DNA of 64,000 bases from contig NC_132878.1 of the NCBI RefSeq assembly GCF_030463535.1, positions 28,798,261 to 28,862,260 of the forward strand, read 5' to 3'. Shown here in pieces: positions 1 through 36,104 of this stretch. The DNA comes from Salminus brasiliensis (taxonomy: Eukaryota; Chordata; Actinopteri; Characiformes; Bryconidae). Both the position numbers and the translations under genes were made by a program. Position 1 is the first letter of the stretch. Every line of letters begins with the position of its first letter. The notes under the pieces are model-generated. The model was not told the DNA's origin. It made no database searches and saw only the letters and a program-made list of their open reading frames with translations.

Positions 1-141
1 TTAATATACCCGCCACTCGATCTGCGTATCTGGAACTGCTTTTTGCTTAATATGGGGTACACAATAACAACTTTCTTGAGTGACTCAACAACAACACAAA
101 AAAATGTATTCCCAACCAAAAGATACACACACAGTACATAC

Positions 142-4852
<4,711 letters not shown>

Positions 4853-4874
4853 CCTGGATCACCTGCATGAGAAC

Positions 4875-5164
4875 ACAAACACTCGATATGGTAAAAAATA
4901 TTTTATCACGATACATAACATTTATCATTATACATGTAATCACTGACTAAATACATAGCAGCGTAGCAGCATACTCTATTCAGATACTCTCCTGTACACA
5001 GTACAGTGCTTATTATTCAACATCTGCTGCTCTTCATCTCATTGCACCAGCCTAATTACACTGCTTGAAATGAAACGTGCAGCTGATCAAGCACCAACAA
5101 TTGTGCATCACAATAACAAAATATATAACAATACGATAAAATATCGTCATATTGCACAGCTCTA
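4875..5164. mobile_element. Degenerate hAT-like MITE in cwc15 intron 1
   Basis: The right end GATAAAATATCGTCATATTG, continuing to CAGCTCTA, is nearly the same as the right terminus of the MITE at 63303-63581. The left end (CGATATGG followed by ATATTTTATCACGATAC) is a diverged inverted counterpart. Length is about 290 bp, with no coding capacity. Its left end stops roughly 10 bp from the cwc15 exon-2 splice acceptor. Confidence 0.65.
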
Positions 5165-6110
5165 ATTCAGATCAGCTACAACACAGACAATCAGCAGAAA
5201 ACAGAGCAACTGCAGGCAGGTTGAACTGTAACAAAACTGTCCTAAACACTATACATTTAAAACACTTGTGCATTGTTGGAAACAGACAACCTTTCCAACC
5301 AAAACACATCACAATATTCGCATCCAAATAAATCTGATCAGTCCAAAGAGGCTGTAGTCAAACACTGACATTCATTTTACACCACAAAGTAGAACAGCAA
5401 GTCCCAGCCCCAATAAACTCAGCTAGATTTTATTTCTATAATTAGTTTCCCCTCATCAAATTAAATTGCTAGGTCATTCTTTTTTGAGATCGCATTATTT
5501 TAAGTATACTGTTTTATTAGTTTGAGTTAACCCAGTAGTGACACCTATCCACTTGTTATGGTGAAGATGCATAAAATCCTCACTTTGGTGTGGAAAAAGT
5601 AGAATTTCCATACGATTTTAATTTAATTTTAATCAGATCATGAGCTGTTAGAGTAGATGAAGGGATTTCTCACTGTTCACTGTGGGTGTCTCAGATACAG
5701 GGATAAAACTAGCTAGCTAGCTAGCTCCCCCATGTGTGGCGACTGTCCATTAGCCTGGGTAGCGCTCACTGTGACTCGGTCTGTTCAATTACAGCCACCA
5801 ACAGGAAGATTCACAGCCTACAGGAGAGCAACACGTGTCTGTCCTGCTGCACTATTTAAACAGGAGCTGATAATTCAGCCACAGCCGCTTTTATAGGAAC
5901 CAGAACTTCGCTCGTTTCGCTGAAGTCCAGCTCAGTCCTCCAGCTGGAACAACAACAGTGACGAAAACCGCCTCGTTTTAAAGCCAAGCCGAAAAGTCGC
6001 CAACTCGCCTTTATCCCACCGACATAAATATAAACACTGAACCGAGCCGCTTTCAGCCAGTTATAATCTTTAATCTGAGGATTTTTGTTCAATATAATAA
6101 AAACATTTTT
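5165..6110. other. cwc15 intron 1, remaining part
   Basis: No gene or further element recognised. A short (CTAG)n run lies at about 5710-5725. The sequence becomes richer in CpG toward exon 1. Confidence 0.5.
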
Positions 6111-6115
6111 CTCAC

Positions 6116-6195
6116 CGTCTCCTCGCGCAGATTGACGATATCCCGACAGTCCGCGCGGCTTCGGTACGGCAGCCTGCTGTGGACAAACGCTCTAG
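6116..6195 (-). other. cwc15: Probable untranslated exon 1 of cwc15 and its promoter-proximal region
   Basis: On the minus strand a GC-rich, CpG-containing stretch ends in a good donor (AGACG then GTGAG, donor at 6115). It faces the cwc15 acceptor at 4863-4865, which opens an exon with only 10 nt before the start codon. The local CpG content contrasts with the AT-rich surroundings. The donor position is read directly. The transcription start, and so the upper bound given here, is a guess. Confidence 0.5.
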
Positions 6196-6599
6196 GCAAC
6201 ATAAGAGTCCCGTAAAACGCGTTGTGCTAAAACACTGCTAGCATGCAAGCACTCCAAGTTCTTCTTATAACTTTTGTTATTATTCAGTTAATAATATCAG
6301 ATTTGTTAGCGAAACGGTTAGCTTACTGGCAGTGATTATGTTCATTAAAAATATTCACCTAAAACGACAAACAAATAAACAAACGAATGAATGAAGTTAG
6401 ACAGAGTCCACACTCTGATCCAGCCACTGAAAGCTCATGGAGCACTGCTAAGCTACTACTATTGCTCATCTTATGGAGGTTGACATGAAATATAATCATA
6501 CAAATTTTTAACTAAATGGATATTTAATTCTTATATATTTAATTTTTAATTCTTATTTATATTGTGTGTTTTTAGTGTAAATATAGTGTAAATTATTTA

Positions 6600-6716
6600 T
6601 CTACATTTTTTTGTAACTGAGTGTCTTGCTATCCCTTTCTGCTGTGACCCTGAGAATTTCCCCACTGTGGGACTAATAAAGGATTATCTTATCTTATCTT
6701 ATCTTATCTTATATCC
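6600..6716 (+). repeat. Retroposon 3' tail with (TTATC)n
   Basis: The segment reads TTCCCCACTGTGGGACTAAT, then AAAGGAT, then five TTATC-like pentamers. This form of 3' end (a conserved stem-like TTTCCCC-nTGTGGGA motif followed by a short tandem tail) is common in fish LINEs and the SINEs they mobilise. The body upstream is not recognisable. Confidence 0.6.
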
Positions 6717-6739
6717 CCACAAATCACCCGTACCAGACA

Positions 6740-7640
6740 TTTTACCTTTAGCATCAAATCACTTTTATTGTCACGACACATTTGCATAACTGTAAATGTG
6801 AGATAATATACAGATATTTATCGCTTCACATTAACTTACATTATAGTTAATGTTAGTTACACCTGCTCTGTTGCACTGATCCAAGATTAAATCACTTTTT
6901 TTTTAAGATTTCTAAAATATATCAAATATATTTACCACGGTCTGAGTGGATGCCCTCCTGTAATCTATTCCTGGTACACACTTAAGTTAGTATGCTTAAG
7001 TACACATATTTTATTCAGTCTTTTGGTGTGTACAGTTGCTATCACAATTATTCAACCTCCATCGCAAACTAGGTTTGTTAGCAAGATGTACAAACTTTCA
7101 GCTGCTTCAAAAGAGCCTTCAACACACTGACAGTTAGTTTAGCTGGGATGAGAAGTCCTGATTTGAGTTATTTCTCGATGGAGAAACAAAGGACGACGCA
7201 GCGTGTTTCAAGCTGCAGGTGGCGCAGTTCTGCACTTTCACTCTTCACGCCAGAAACAGGGCTGTTTGCCCACCACGCTGCTTCCTCAGTTTTAATAACA
7301 CTACACATAATTAAATACCTCGATTTACATTGGACTGACAATGACTTCTATAGACCAACTTATTTTGATCTTTAACTCTATCAAAGACTTCATTAAATTA
7401 ACAAAAAAAAAAAACTGCTGTCCTAGTGGCAACTAGCTAAATTATTAATTATAAATATTAATTCATAATATTATATTAAATCTAGCTTTAATAACTTAAA
7501 GAAAACAACATGCAGTTTTGAACTGAATGGGACGCAGTGGTATTTCAGAAGCTAAAGGTGTTAACTGCTTAGCGACTACCTTCTCTAAAGCCTATTGAGT
7601 TGAGAATGCAGGGAGAATAGGAGTTGGTCTATGATTGCCT
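6740..7640. other. Intergenic, cwc15 to fam76b
   Basis: AT-rich unique sequence. A short stretch near 6755 (TCACTTTTATTGTCAC) resembles a common fish retroposon end also seen near 50335. No supported gene. Confidence 0.4.
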
Positions 7641-7666
7641 ATGTTGTGTGTGTGTGTGTGTGTATA

Positions 7667-8863
7667 CACTGCTCAAAAAAAATAAAGGGAACACTCAAAT
7701 AACACATCCTAGATCTGAATGAATGAAATATTCTCATTGAATACTTTGTTCTGTACAAAGTTAAATGTGCTGACAAAATCACACAAAAATCATCAATGGA
7801 AATCAAATTTATTAACCAATGGAGGCCTGGATTTGGAGTCACACACAAAATTAAAGTGGAAGAACACACTACAGGCTGATCCAACTTTGGTGTAATGTCC
7901 TTAAAACAAGTCAAAATGAGGCTCAGTATTATGTGTGGCCTCCATGTGCCTGTAAGACCTCCCTACATGCTTGGGCATACTCCTGATGAGAATCTCCTCC
8001 CAGACCTGGACTAAAGCATCCGCCAACTCCTGGACAGTCTGTGGTGCAACGTGGCGTTGGTGGATGGAGCGAGACATGATGTCCCAGATGTGCTCAATCG
8101 GAATCAGGTCTGGGGAACGGGCGGGCCAGTCCATAGCTTCAATGCCTTCATCTTGCAGGAACTGCTGACACACTCCAGCCACATGAGGTCTAGCATTGTC
8201 CTGCATTAGGAGGAACCCAGGGCCAATCGCACCAGCAAATGGTCTCACAAGGGGTCTGAGGATCTCATCTCGGTACCTAATGGCAGTCAGGCTACCTCTG
8301 GCGAGCACATGGAGGGCTGTGTGGCCCTCCAAAGAAATGCCACCCTACACCATTACCCTCATGGAGTCGGTTTCTAACTGTTTGCGCAGACACATGCACA
8401 TTTGTGGCCTGCTGGAGGTCATTTTGCAGGGCTCTGGCAGTGCTCCTCCTGTTCCTCCTTGCACAAAGGCGGAGGTAGCGGTCCCACTGCTGGGTTGTTG
8501 CTCCTCCACGTCCCCTTAGTGTACTGACAGACACAGCAAAGCGTCTTGCCACAGCTTGCATTGATGTGCTATTCTGGATGAGCTGCACTACCACTTGTGT
8601 GGGTTGTAGAGTCCGTCTCATGCTACCATGAAGGTGAAAGCACCACCAACATTCAAAAGTGATCAAAAGATCAGCCAGAAAGCATAGGTACTGAGAAGTA
8701 GTCTGTGGTCCCCACCTGCAGAACCACTCCTTTATTGTCTTGCTAATTGCCAATAATTTCCACCTGTTGTCTATTCCATTTGCACAACAGCATGTGAAGT
8801 TGATTGTCAATTTAGAGTTATATTGTGTTGTTTAAGTGTTCCCTTTATTTTTTTTGAGCAGTG
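7667..8863 (-). mobile_element. Internally deleted Tc1-like transposon (non-autonomous)
   Basis: The inverted ends CACTGCTC plus A-run plus TAAAGGGAACACT are perfect over about 30 bp and flanked by TA. The minus strand keeps a transposase N-terminus (8292-8640: [20 protein letters not shown], a HTH region) and a C-terminus (7901-8332: LMQDNARPHVAGVCQQFLQD and RSPDLIPIEHIWD). The two halves are in different frames. The segment that should carry the first catalytic Asp (the DES/DET motif) is deleted near 8330. The second Asp and the Glu are still visible. The element is about 1.2 kb against about 1.5 kb for complete relatives. Confidence 0.9.
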
Positions 8864-9239
8864 TATATGGATTTATGAACATGAATATGAACTTCTGCAA
8901 GTGCTGGGGCATATGTTCTCCTGAACAGAGCTCTAAAGCGAGTTACTGTAGGAAATGTCATTTTCCAAGAAAAAGCATGACCATCCCAAAAATCATTTTC
9001 GCTTTAGAGTCTGATAATGACCTACAGGTTTTAAGCTCAGTTCAGTTCCATTATTCCTCCAGATGTGGGGAATTTGCAGCACATTGACAATGTTAATCTC
9101 TGAAAAGTCATTTTAGAGATTTTGTTTGTTTGATACATTATTGTTTTCTATTTTTGTCTACAAACCTAAAACATAGCTTAACTACAGATACATAAAAATA
9201 AAAATTCTTCTTGGTGACTGATTCTGAAATGTATTACAC

Positions 9240-9486
9240 TTAAGTCACACACACACACACTTTCAGGGTTTTACTAGATTTATTATTCCTGAATCGTCTG
9301 TCCTCTGGGGGGGGGGGGGGGAGATAAGCATACAAAAGTGTGATCACAGTACAAAGAATTTCATAATAAAGAGAGTGACAGAGAAAAGGGGAAAAACTGA
9401 GAATGAGACAGGGAAGGGAGAGAGACTGGGGTGGGGACAGAGAGAGGCAAGAAAGAGAGAGGCAGAGAGAGAGGCAAGAAAGAGAG

Positions 9487-9524
<38 letters not shown>

Positions 9525-9647
9525 ACTGGGGTGGGGACAGAGAGAGGGAGGGGGGGCAGAGAGAGGTGAGAGAATAAGACAGGGGAGAAAGGGGGGGGGG
9601 GGTTGAGAAAGATATTCCTATATTATGAAGAGTACGACAGATTCTCT

Positions 9648-9741
<94 letters not shown>

Positions 9742-10154
9742 CAGCGTTTAACAGAAAGTCAAACAACGGAATAATAATCATGATTATAATCAGTTAAAAA
9801 ATACAAAATACACACTGCATTGACAGCAGTGAAACATGCAGTTCATCCACCGGGGAGAGACAGAGAGAGAGACAGAGAGAAAGAAAAATGTGTAAGATCC
9901 AGAAACCGAGTTTGTGCTGAAGGTAAAACTATAAAATCGTTATTTATAAAATCCCGCTGAAGTTTGCGATGTTTCAGAGCGTTTCCTGCAGCGTCCAGAA
10001 AAAACATTCCCCATACGTCACCCAAGTGTTCCGCTGACATTTTGCATATGAGCTTTAGGGCCAAAATCAGGCCTGACCGCGTCCATCGTGGAGTCCAAAA
10101 GGTCAAAAGTCAGTTAAAAAATAAACAAACAAAACGGCTGCATAAACTTCAGAT

Positions 10155-10203
<49 letters not shown>

Positions 10204-10359
10204 AAAAATAAGGAGTGAAAGAAAGACCAAGAGAGAACATTCTTGAAAGAGACTAAAAAGAGCAAGAAACAGTAAAAGATGAGAAGAGAAGAGAAAAATG
10301 AAAGAGACTGAAGATGGAGGAATGAAACAAAATATTTAAAATAATAATGGAGAAAGAAA

Positions 10360-10384
<25 letters not shown>
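9240..10384. repeat. Cluster of simple repeats downstream of fam76b
   Basis: In order: (CA)n at 9246-9261; a 14-base G run near 9307-9320; a nearly pure purine strand from about 9370 to 9600 (GA-rich, with G runs at its end); a (CA)n run of about 45 units at 9651-9740; a (GA)n run at about 10160-10200; and a poly(A) run at about 10359-10384. All lie on the 3' side of fam76b and may include its 3' UTR. Small open frames here are products of the repeats. Confidence 0.9.
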
Positions 10385-10390
<6 letters not shown>

Positions 10391-10474
10391 AAAAACAAAC
10401 ACCACACAGCCGGAGGGGAGGGTGGCCTTCGCTTCCTCACAGTGATGACACACGTGAAGGGTGAGGGGTCTTTG

Positions 10475-21411
<10,937 letters not shown>

Positions 21412-21559
21412 CTAATAAACACAGAGAACCGAGAACCAACACACAAACAAACAATCACTCCCTCACTCACACACTCAGCCACTCACTCAGACGGATAAAA
21501 CACACTCTCCGTACACACACTGCTCTCGCTCAGGGTTAGTGTGTGATCCGCTCCGGCTC

Positions 21560-21770
21560 TCCGATCCGAACCGGAACTGACCCGGGCCACAAAGGAAAGA
21601 GGTGCAAGCCAATCAGAAGGGAGCCGCGGGGGGCGGAGCCTCGGGATTTGAATGGCCGACACCAATCAGGATCGTCTATTTAAATCACCCCGCCCAGTTT
21701 CGATGACGTTGCGCGGACGTAACCGGGTCGGCTGCGTGCGTGATGACGTGGAGGCCGAGAACAACAGGAA
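21560..21770. promoter_or_regulatory. fam76b promoter region (CpG-rich; CCAAT, GC box, CRE-like sites)
   Basis: The region upstream of the fam76b start is GC-rich and CpG-containing. It has two CCAATCA boxes on the plus strand about 52 bp apart (near 21609 and 21661), a GGGGGCGGAGCC GC box (near 21632) and two TGACGT CRE cores (near 21702 and 21744). No clear TATA box is placed for fam76b. The layout suits a TATA-less, possibly bidirectional housekeeping promoter. The sites are read directly; their function is inferred. Confidence 0.6.
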
Positions 21771-21894
21771 GGCCTGAACAGAGAAACAGAGCCGGAGATT
21801 TAGTCTTCAGTTCTCCCCAGACAAACACAACGGACAGGACCTGACAGACTTCTCCATCCACCAACACAATACACCACTTTACGGACGTCATCAG

Positions 21895-22046
21895 TCAACA
21901 CAACAAACACACTTTACAGATTTCTTCATCAGTCAACACAACAAACACACTTTACAGATTTCTTCATCAATCAACACAACAAACACACTTTACAGATTTC
22001 TTCATCAATCAACACAACAAACACACGACTTTACAGCTTTAAAAAA
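21895..22046. repeat. 38-bp tandem repeat, four units
   Basis: The unit TCAACACAACAAACACACTT plus TACAGATTTCTTCATCAA starts at 21895, 21933, 21971 and 22009. It lies just beyond the fam76b promoter on the divergent side. Confidence 0.9.
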
Positions 22047-22616
22047 CCTACAATCAGTAATGAAAACAGTAAACACACATTTTATAGTCTGTAATAAACA
22101 CGAGAAACACTGCTTTACAATTGAACAGGTCATAATCAGTAATAAACACAATAAACAATAAATCACATGACTTTACAGCTATACAGAGTTTGTAAAGAGG
22201 AACTCATTGAGCTGAACACGACAAACTATTCATGAGGTTTTTGTCAGATTTTATCATTGATTTAAGAGGTGCTGTTAAAACAGTAATTTGACCTTAAGTT
22301 TCAAGGTCTCAAGTCTTTTGGTCTCTCCCCATTCATAGAAATAAGAGTCTGGTGGAGAAATAGGAAATAACTGGTTCAGCTCAGCCTTGTCATATGTCAA
22401 CCCATCAGTGGATGCTTCTCAACCTGTCAGGTTGTGAGGTTGGAACTAACCGTTACATAAAACACTGTATAAACACAGTACCAAGAGCTTGAGCTTTATA
22501 CTAGGCCAAAAATGTCAAAACTATGGTTGACTCACACAATTATTCGCAATAACAATTATTTAAACAGCCAATGAAGTGGTAGCAGTGCAATGCAGAAAAT
22601 CATGGGGATACAGTAT

Positions 22617-22730
22617 ACAAAACAGTATTGGGACATCTGCTCATTCATTCTTCTAAAATCAAGCGTATTAAAAAGGGCTTATCCTGCTTTTGTTGGTGTA
22701 ACTGCTTCTTCTTTCCAGTAGTTTGTAGCA
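22617..22730. mobile_element. Fragment of a Tc1-like MITE (TATTGGGACA-type ends)
   Basis: The stretch ACAGTATTGGGACATCTGCT, followed by CATTCATTCTTCTAAAATCAAG and TATCCTGCTTTTGTTGG, matches the terminal region of a widespread fish Tc1-like repeat. The ideal ends of that repeat read roughly ACACTATATGGACAAAAGTATTGGGACA. Only one end is present. Confidence 0.65.
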
Positions 22731-22849
22731 TGAAAGTATACCTGGATGTAGGGCAACCTTAATAGCAAACATACCAATTTACCAAGACAAGTGTATTAGT
22801 AAATATGTGTTTAACTATGGGTTAATGTTTTGTTACCTCACAACCTGGA

Positions 22850-23650
22850 ATTAAAATACATTTTTTCAGAACATGTATACAACTTTGAACTTTGATTTTA
22901 AAGTCCTCGAACAAAGACGATAAAATAACACAAACCCCCATAAATTCAGTTCTTTGCAGCAATTACAGCTGCAAGATGCTTTGAAGAAGTCTCTATGAGC
23001 TTGCCACATCTTGCCACTGGGATGTATGGTCATTACTCAAGGCAAAACTCCTTCAAGTTAGATGGTTTCCGCTGGTGAACAGCGAGTTTTAAGTCTGACC
23101 ACAGATTCTCAAGTGGATTAAAGTCTGATAAAGAGTAGCGGCTGGAGTGTATGGCTTATCGTGGTCGTATGGACAGTCTCTGCTACCCAAGCAGCTGTCT
23201 GCAGCTTCTTCAGGTTTACCTTTGTTCTCTGTGCTGCCTCTCTGCCTTTATTAATGCCCTTCTTGCCCGGTTTATTAGGGTGCCATCTTCTTTCCATTTG
23301 ATGATAATGGATTTGATGGTGCTCCAGAGGATCATCAGAGATTTTTTAGAACCCAACCCTGCCTGGAACATCTCTACAACTTTGTCCCTGACTCATTTGG
23401 AGACCTTCTTGGTCTTCAAGGTGTTGTTTGGTGAATGGTGTCACCTCTTAGAAAAGGTGTGCATATACTGACAGGTCATGTAACACTCAGCTTGCACACA
23501 GATGGACTTCCTTTCACTAAGTATGTGACTTCTGAAGGTAACTGGTTGCACCAAAACTATTAAACTCTTTCTTAGCAAAGGGGGTAAATACATATGCACA
23601 TGCCACTTTTCAGTTGTTTATTTCTACAAATTTGAGATATATATATATAT
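22850..23650 (-). mobile_element. Internally deleted Tc1-like transposon
   Basis: It contains stretches typical of fish Tc1 elements carrying a minus-strand transposase: GCAGCAATTACAGCTGCAAG, ACCACAGATTCTCAAGTGGA, ATAATGGATTTGATGGTGCT, and the terminal AAAGGGGGTAAATACATATG. The block jumps from the C-terminal part (near 23130) straight to the N-terminal part (near 23145), so the catalytic core is deleted. No open transposase remains. Confidence 0.75.
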
Positions 23651-23659
23651 ATATATAAA

Positions 23660-25450
23660 ATTTATTAATTTATTTTTTCTTTCCTAATTTCACTTCACTT
23701 AGACTATTTTGTGCAGACACACAAGATACATTAAAAACATTTAAATACAGGTTGTAATGTAACAAAATAAGTAAACAGCCAAGGCACTGCAATTTTCCAC
23801 CTCAAAGTACATTACATGCCTGTCTTTATGTTGACGCTCTTTTTGTCATCAGGGTCACAACCATGACCCTGACCACAGACCATGGAGACGTGGACATCCT
23901 AGATCTTTATGAAAATTAGGTTTTCCATGTAGCCAGTTTCTACCACATGAAACTTTAAACAGATTATATTTAGCGTAATTAATTCTCCACACTCCTCATG
24001 TAGTGTGCTACTTTTAATAAGCCATTTTTTTCTTGAGTGATTTCTGGACGTCTGTTTCACTGGATATGATGTTGATAGAGACGTAGAAAGTGCTATGATC
24101 AACCTCTCTATAACAATATCTGGAAAAGAAATCACATTGATTGGACTGAATGTGTAATTCCTAGACTTACAATTACCATTCCTAAATGGTAAGTGCCAAG
24201 GCCACAGAAAAGGCCCACAATCTTCCAAACTACAGATCTGTATTCACTCACTGACACAGTCACTACCTTTACATGCTTATTTGATGCTGGTTCTTTTTTT
24301 CCCTTGATAATTCAATTCATCATCCATCTGACCATCCAATAACTCCATTCACATCCAATAAGGACTCGCTATAATAGGAAAAATAGGAAGAGGTCAGGCT
24401 CCTCTTTCAGTGTGATACTTGTGTTCTCATGTGAACAGATTTTTAGAACTGCTATAATGCAGATATTTTTCTTTCTATGCACAAATACCTGGATACATGA
24501 AAAGGGGAAACAAACAAACAAACAAAAAATAACCCCAAAAAACAAAACACACACACAGATGAACAAGTAAGATTGTTTACTCAGGCTACATAGGAATGTT
24601 AATAAGACATCAGCATTAAATCATAACATTATTAGTGTGTCTAAAGAGCCCTTCATACCTGCAGTGTTTAGTTCAGTTTTAAATTTTAGGTTTAACTAAA
24701 ATCTCTGCATATAGTTTTATTTCTTTCCTTTTTCAGTTCTGAAACCAAACACTACTGCAAAACTACATTACATGATGCATAGCATTATGACCCAAGCTGG
24801 TCAGCGATGTTCCATCAGGAATTAAACACGCGTGCGGACACACACACGCACTTCTTTGGATCAGGGCCGTTAGATTTGTGTAACATTTACTGTTACACAA
24901 AGTGCTCATCAGAAGCAGAGAGGCGGAGCAAATTAGCAATATTATGAAGAGACTGCACAGGTAATTACCATGTCAGTATTCTGCCCCTGATTGGCTTCAA
25001 GTATGTAAATATGCTCCTTCTTAAAATGTAGGAATGCTAAGATATTAATAACTTTGCTGTTAAGCTTGCATTTAAGTGTTTATTTTGTGTTAGTATTCCC
25101 TTACACACTGCTCATTTATATACGCAAATCTAACACATTCATATTCACTGGTTTGGTCGTGTGTTTCCTCTCAGTGCTGTCTGTGAGTGTTTCTCACTAC
25201 ACCGAGACAAATACATAAAGCTAAAACTGACATGACTGATAATAAAAGCCCTATTATCTGTATTAGTGTGAGACTAGAGCAGTAATAATGCCGAAAGAGT
25301 ATTTTATCATAGCGTTGCAGATCAATGCTCACTCTAGAGTTCAGTACAGCTGATCTGAGGGCAGGGTTAGAGTAGTGATACAGAGAGAGACTGTGACACA
25401 GAGACTGTGTCAAATCGTGTGTCTTTGCTGCAGTTCATTGTGCTCTCAAC
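23660..25450. other. Intergenic, fam76b to mtmr2
   Basis: Mostly unique AT-rich sequence. A minus-strand AATAAA signal at 25079-25084 could end the mtmr2 transcript. I found no cep57 exon here, although in mammals CEP57 lies head-to-head with FAM76B. Confidence 0.5.
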
Positions 25451-25453
25451 CAA

Positions 25454-34746
<9,293 letters not shown>

Positions 34747-35214
34747 GAGAGCAGAGAGTCACCGAGTCCTGCAGAGGAACAGCGATTAAACCAGCATTTA
34801 GACACCGTCCTCCCCACACTCACAGCTACACCAGCGAAACCCACACACAGGAAGCTGCCATCTTTACCCACAGTTCACCTCTGTGTGTGTATGCGCGCGT
34901 GCGCCACAGTCTTCAGTATTTTATTAATTAAAACGCCACTTTTTTTTATGTAACTTTTTATGTGAATCTTACAATGGATGTAGCTAAAATGATATTAGTG
35001 AGGAGTAATGAATGTAATCTTGTAGTAGTTATCTTCATCTGTAATGAGCCTCGACACTGTAGGCAAGTGCTTTTAATTCTGGTTCTCAAAAATGACTCAA
35101 TGACTTCCTTGAGTTTAAAATGAGTGGCTTACGTCGATAAAACCACTGGAAACGTAAAATCTGTAGTAGTAGTACTAGGAAAAACGTTGCCCAAAGTCTA
35201 GGCCAAATGCATAC

Positions 35215-35440
35215 TTTTCATGTTACCGCTGGGCTCAGCAAGCTGCCACTGTTGAGCCCTTGAGCAAGACCCTTTACCCTCTCTGCTCCCCAGGCACCGC
35301 AGCAATGGCTGCCCACCGCTCCGGGCGTGTGTGTTCGATCACTAGTGTGTATGTATGAGTTCACTGCACTGATGGGCGGAAGCCAAATTCCATCTGTGTC
35401 CAACACTAATGGTGAATATGGTTGTCCTGTCTGGTCTTGC
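35215..35440. mobile_element. SINE-like element upstream of mtmr2
   Basis: The segment contains GCCACTGTTGAGCCCTTGAG followed by CAAGACCCTTTACCCTCTCTGCTCC, a conserved word of common fish SINEs. Downstream it has TGATGGGCGGAAGCCAAATTCC. No clear RNA polymerase III head or target-site duplication was established, so class and boundaries are approximate. Confidence 0.6.
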
Positions 35441-36104
35441 TTAGTACTCTGCTTATTACTGAAAAAAAAGATGTGTTTAGTTGACTAATTTGCTTAGCCT
35501 TAGTACTAATTACCCCACTTTGAGCTTAAATTAGAAACCAGTTAATAATGTATTTAAATGATGTCATACTGCTGACGTAATACTGCTTGTTGTCATTAAT
35601 TGTTTCTGTTCAATGTACTGTTTCCAATCTCTGCTACAATCTGAAACTAATCTTTAGGATGTTCTCAGAACAGCTTTGAGAGATTTTGTAGGCTTTCTTG
35701 TATTTTTGTCTATTAACTTTTTTTTTTTGTTTTTTTTTTGTCTCCATCCTACTTCAGAGCGTCTAAAACCTGCAGTCCTTCAGTGCATACCGGTGTGTGT
35801 GTGTGTATGTGCGTCAGAGTGTTAGTCTCTGTGCTGTGGTGGGTGTGTATCAGCGGACTGATCTGAATGGTAAAGAGAACAGCACAAGCAGCCATTGTAT
35901 GCTAATGTTAACATGGGAGCGGCTACAGCGTGACTGCTCTTCATTAGCAATGCAAAATCGCTGAGCTGCATGGTAACAACCCTCACACACACGCACACAC
36001 AAACACACATACATCAACCCTTTCTGCACTGCTGTTAACTCCAGCTTCTCCGCTCCCCAGCACGGACCCCACCAAACCACAGGTAAATCTTTGCCACCAA
36101 TCTT

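Noticed and set aside
9240-9797. Several frames of Leu/Ser or Thr/His repeats
   Set aside because: Translations of GA and CA microsatellites.
21800-25450. cep57 exons expected from mammalian synteny
   Set aside because: I looked on both strands for the conserved coiled-coil and C-terminal motifs and saw none.
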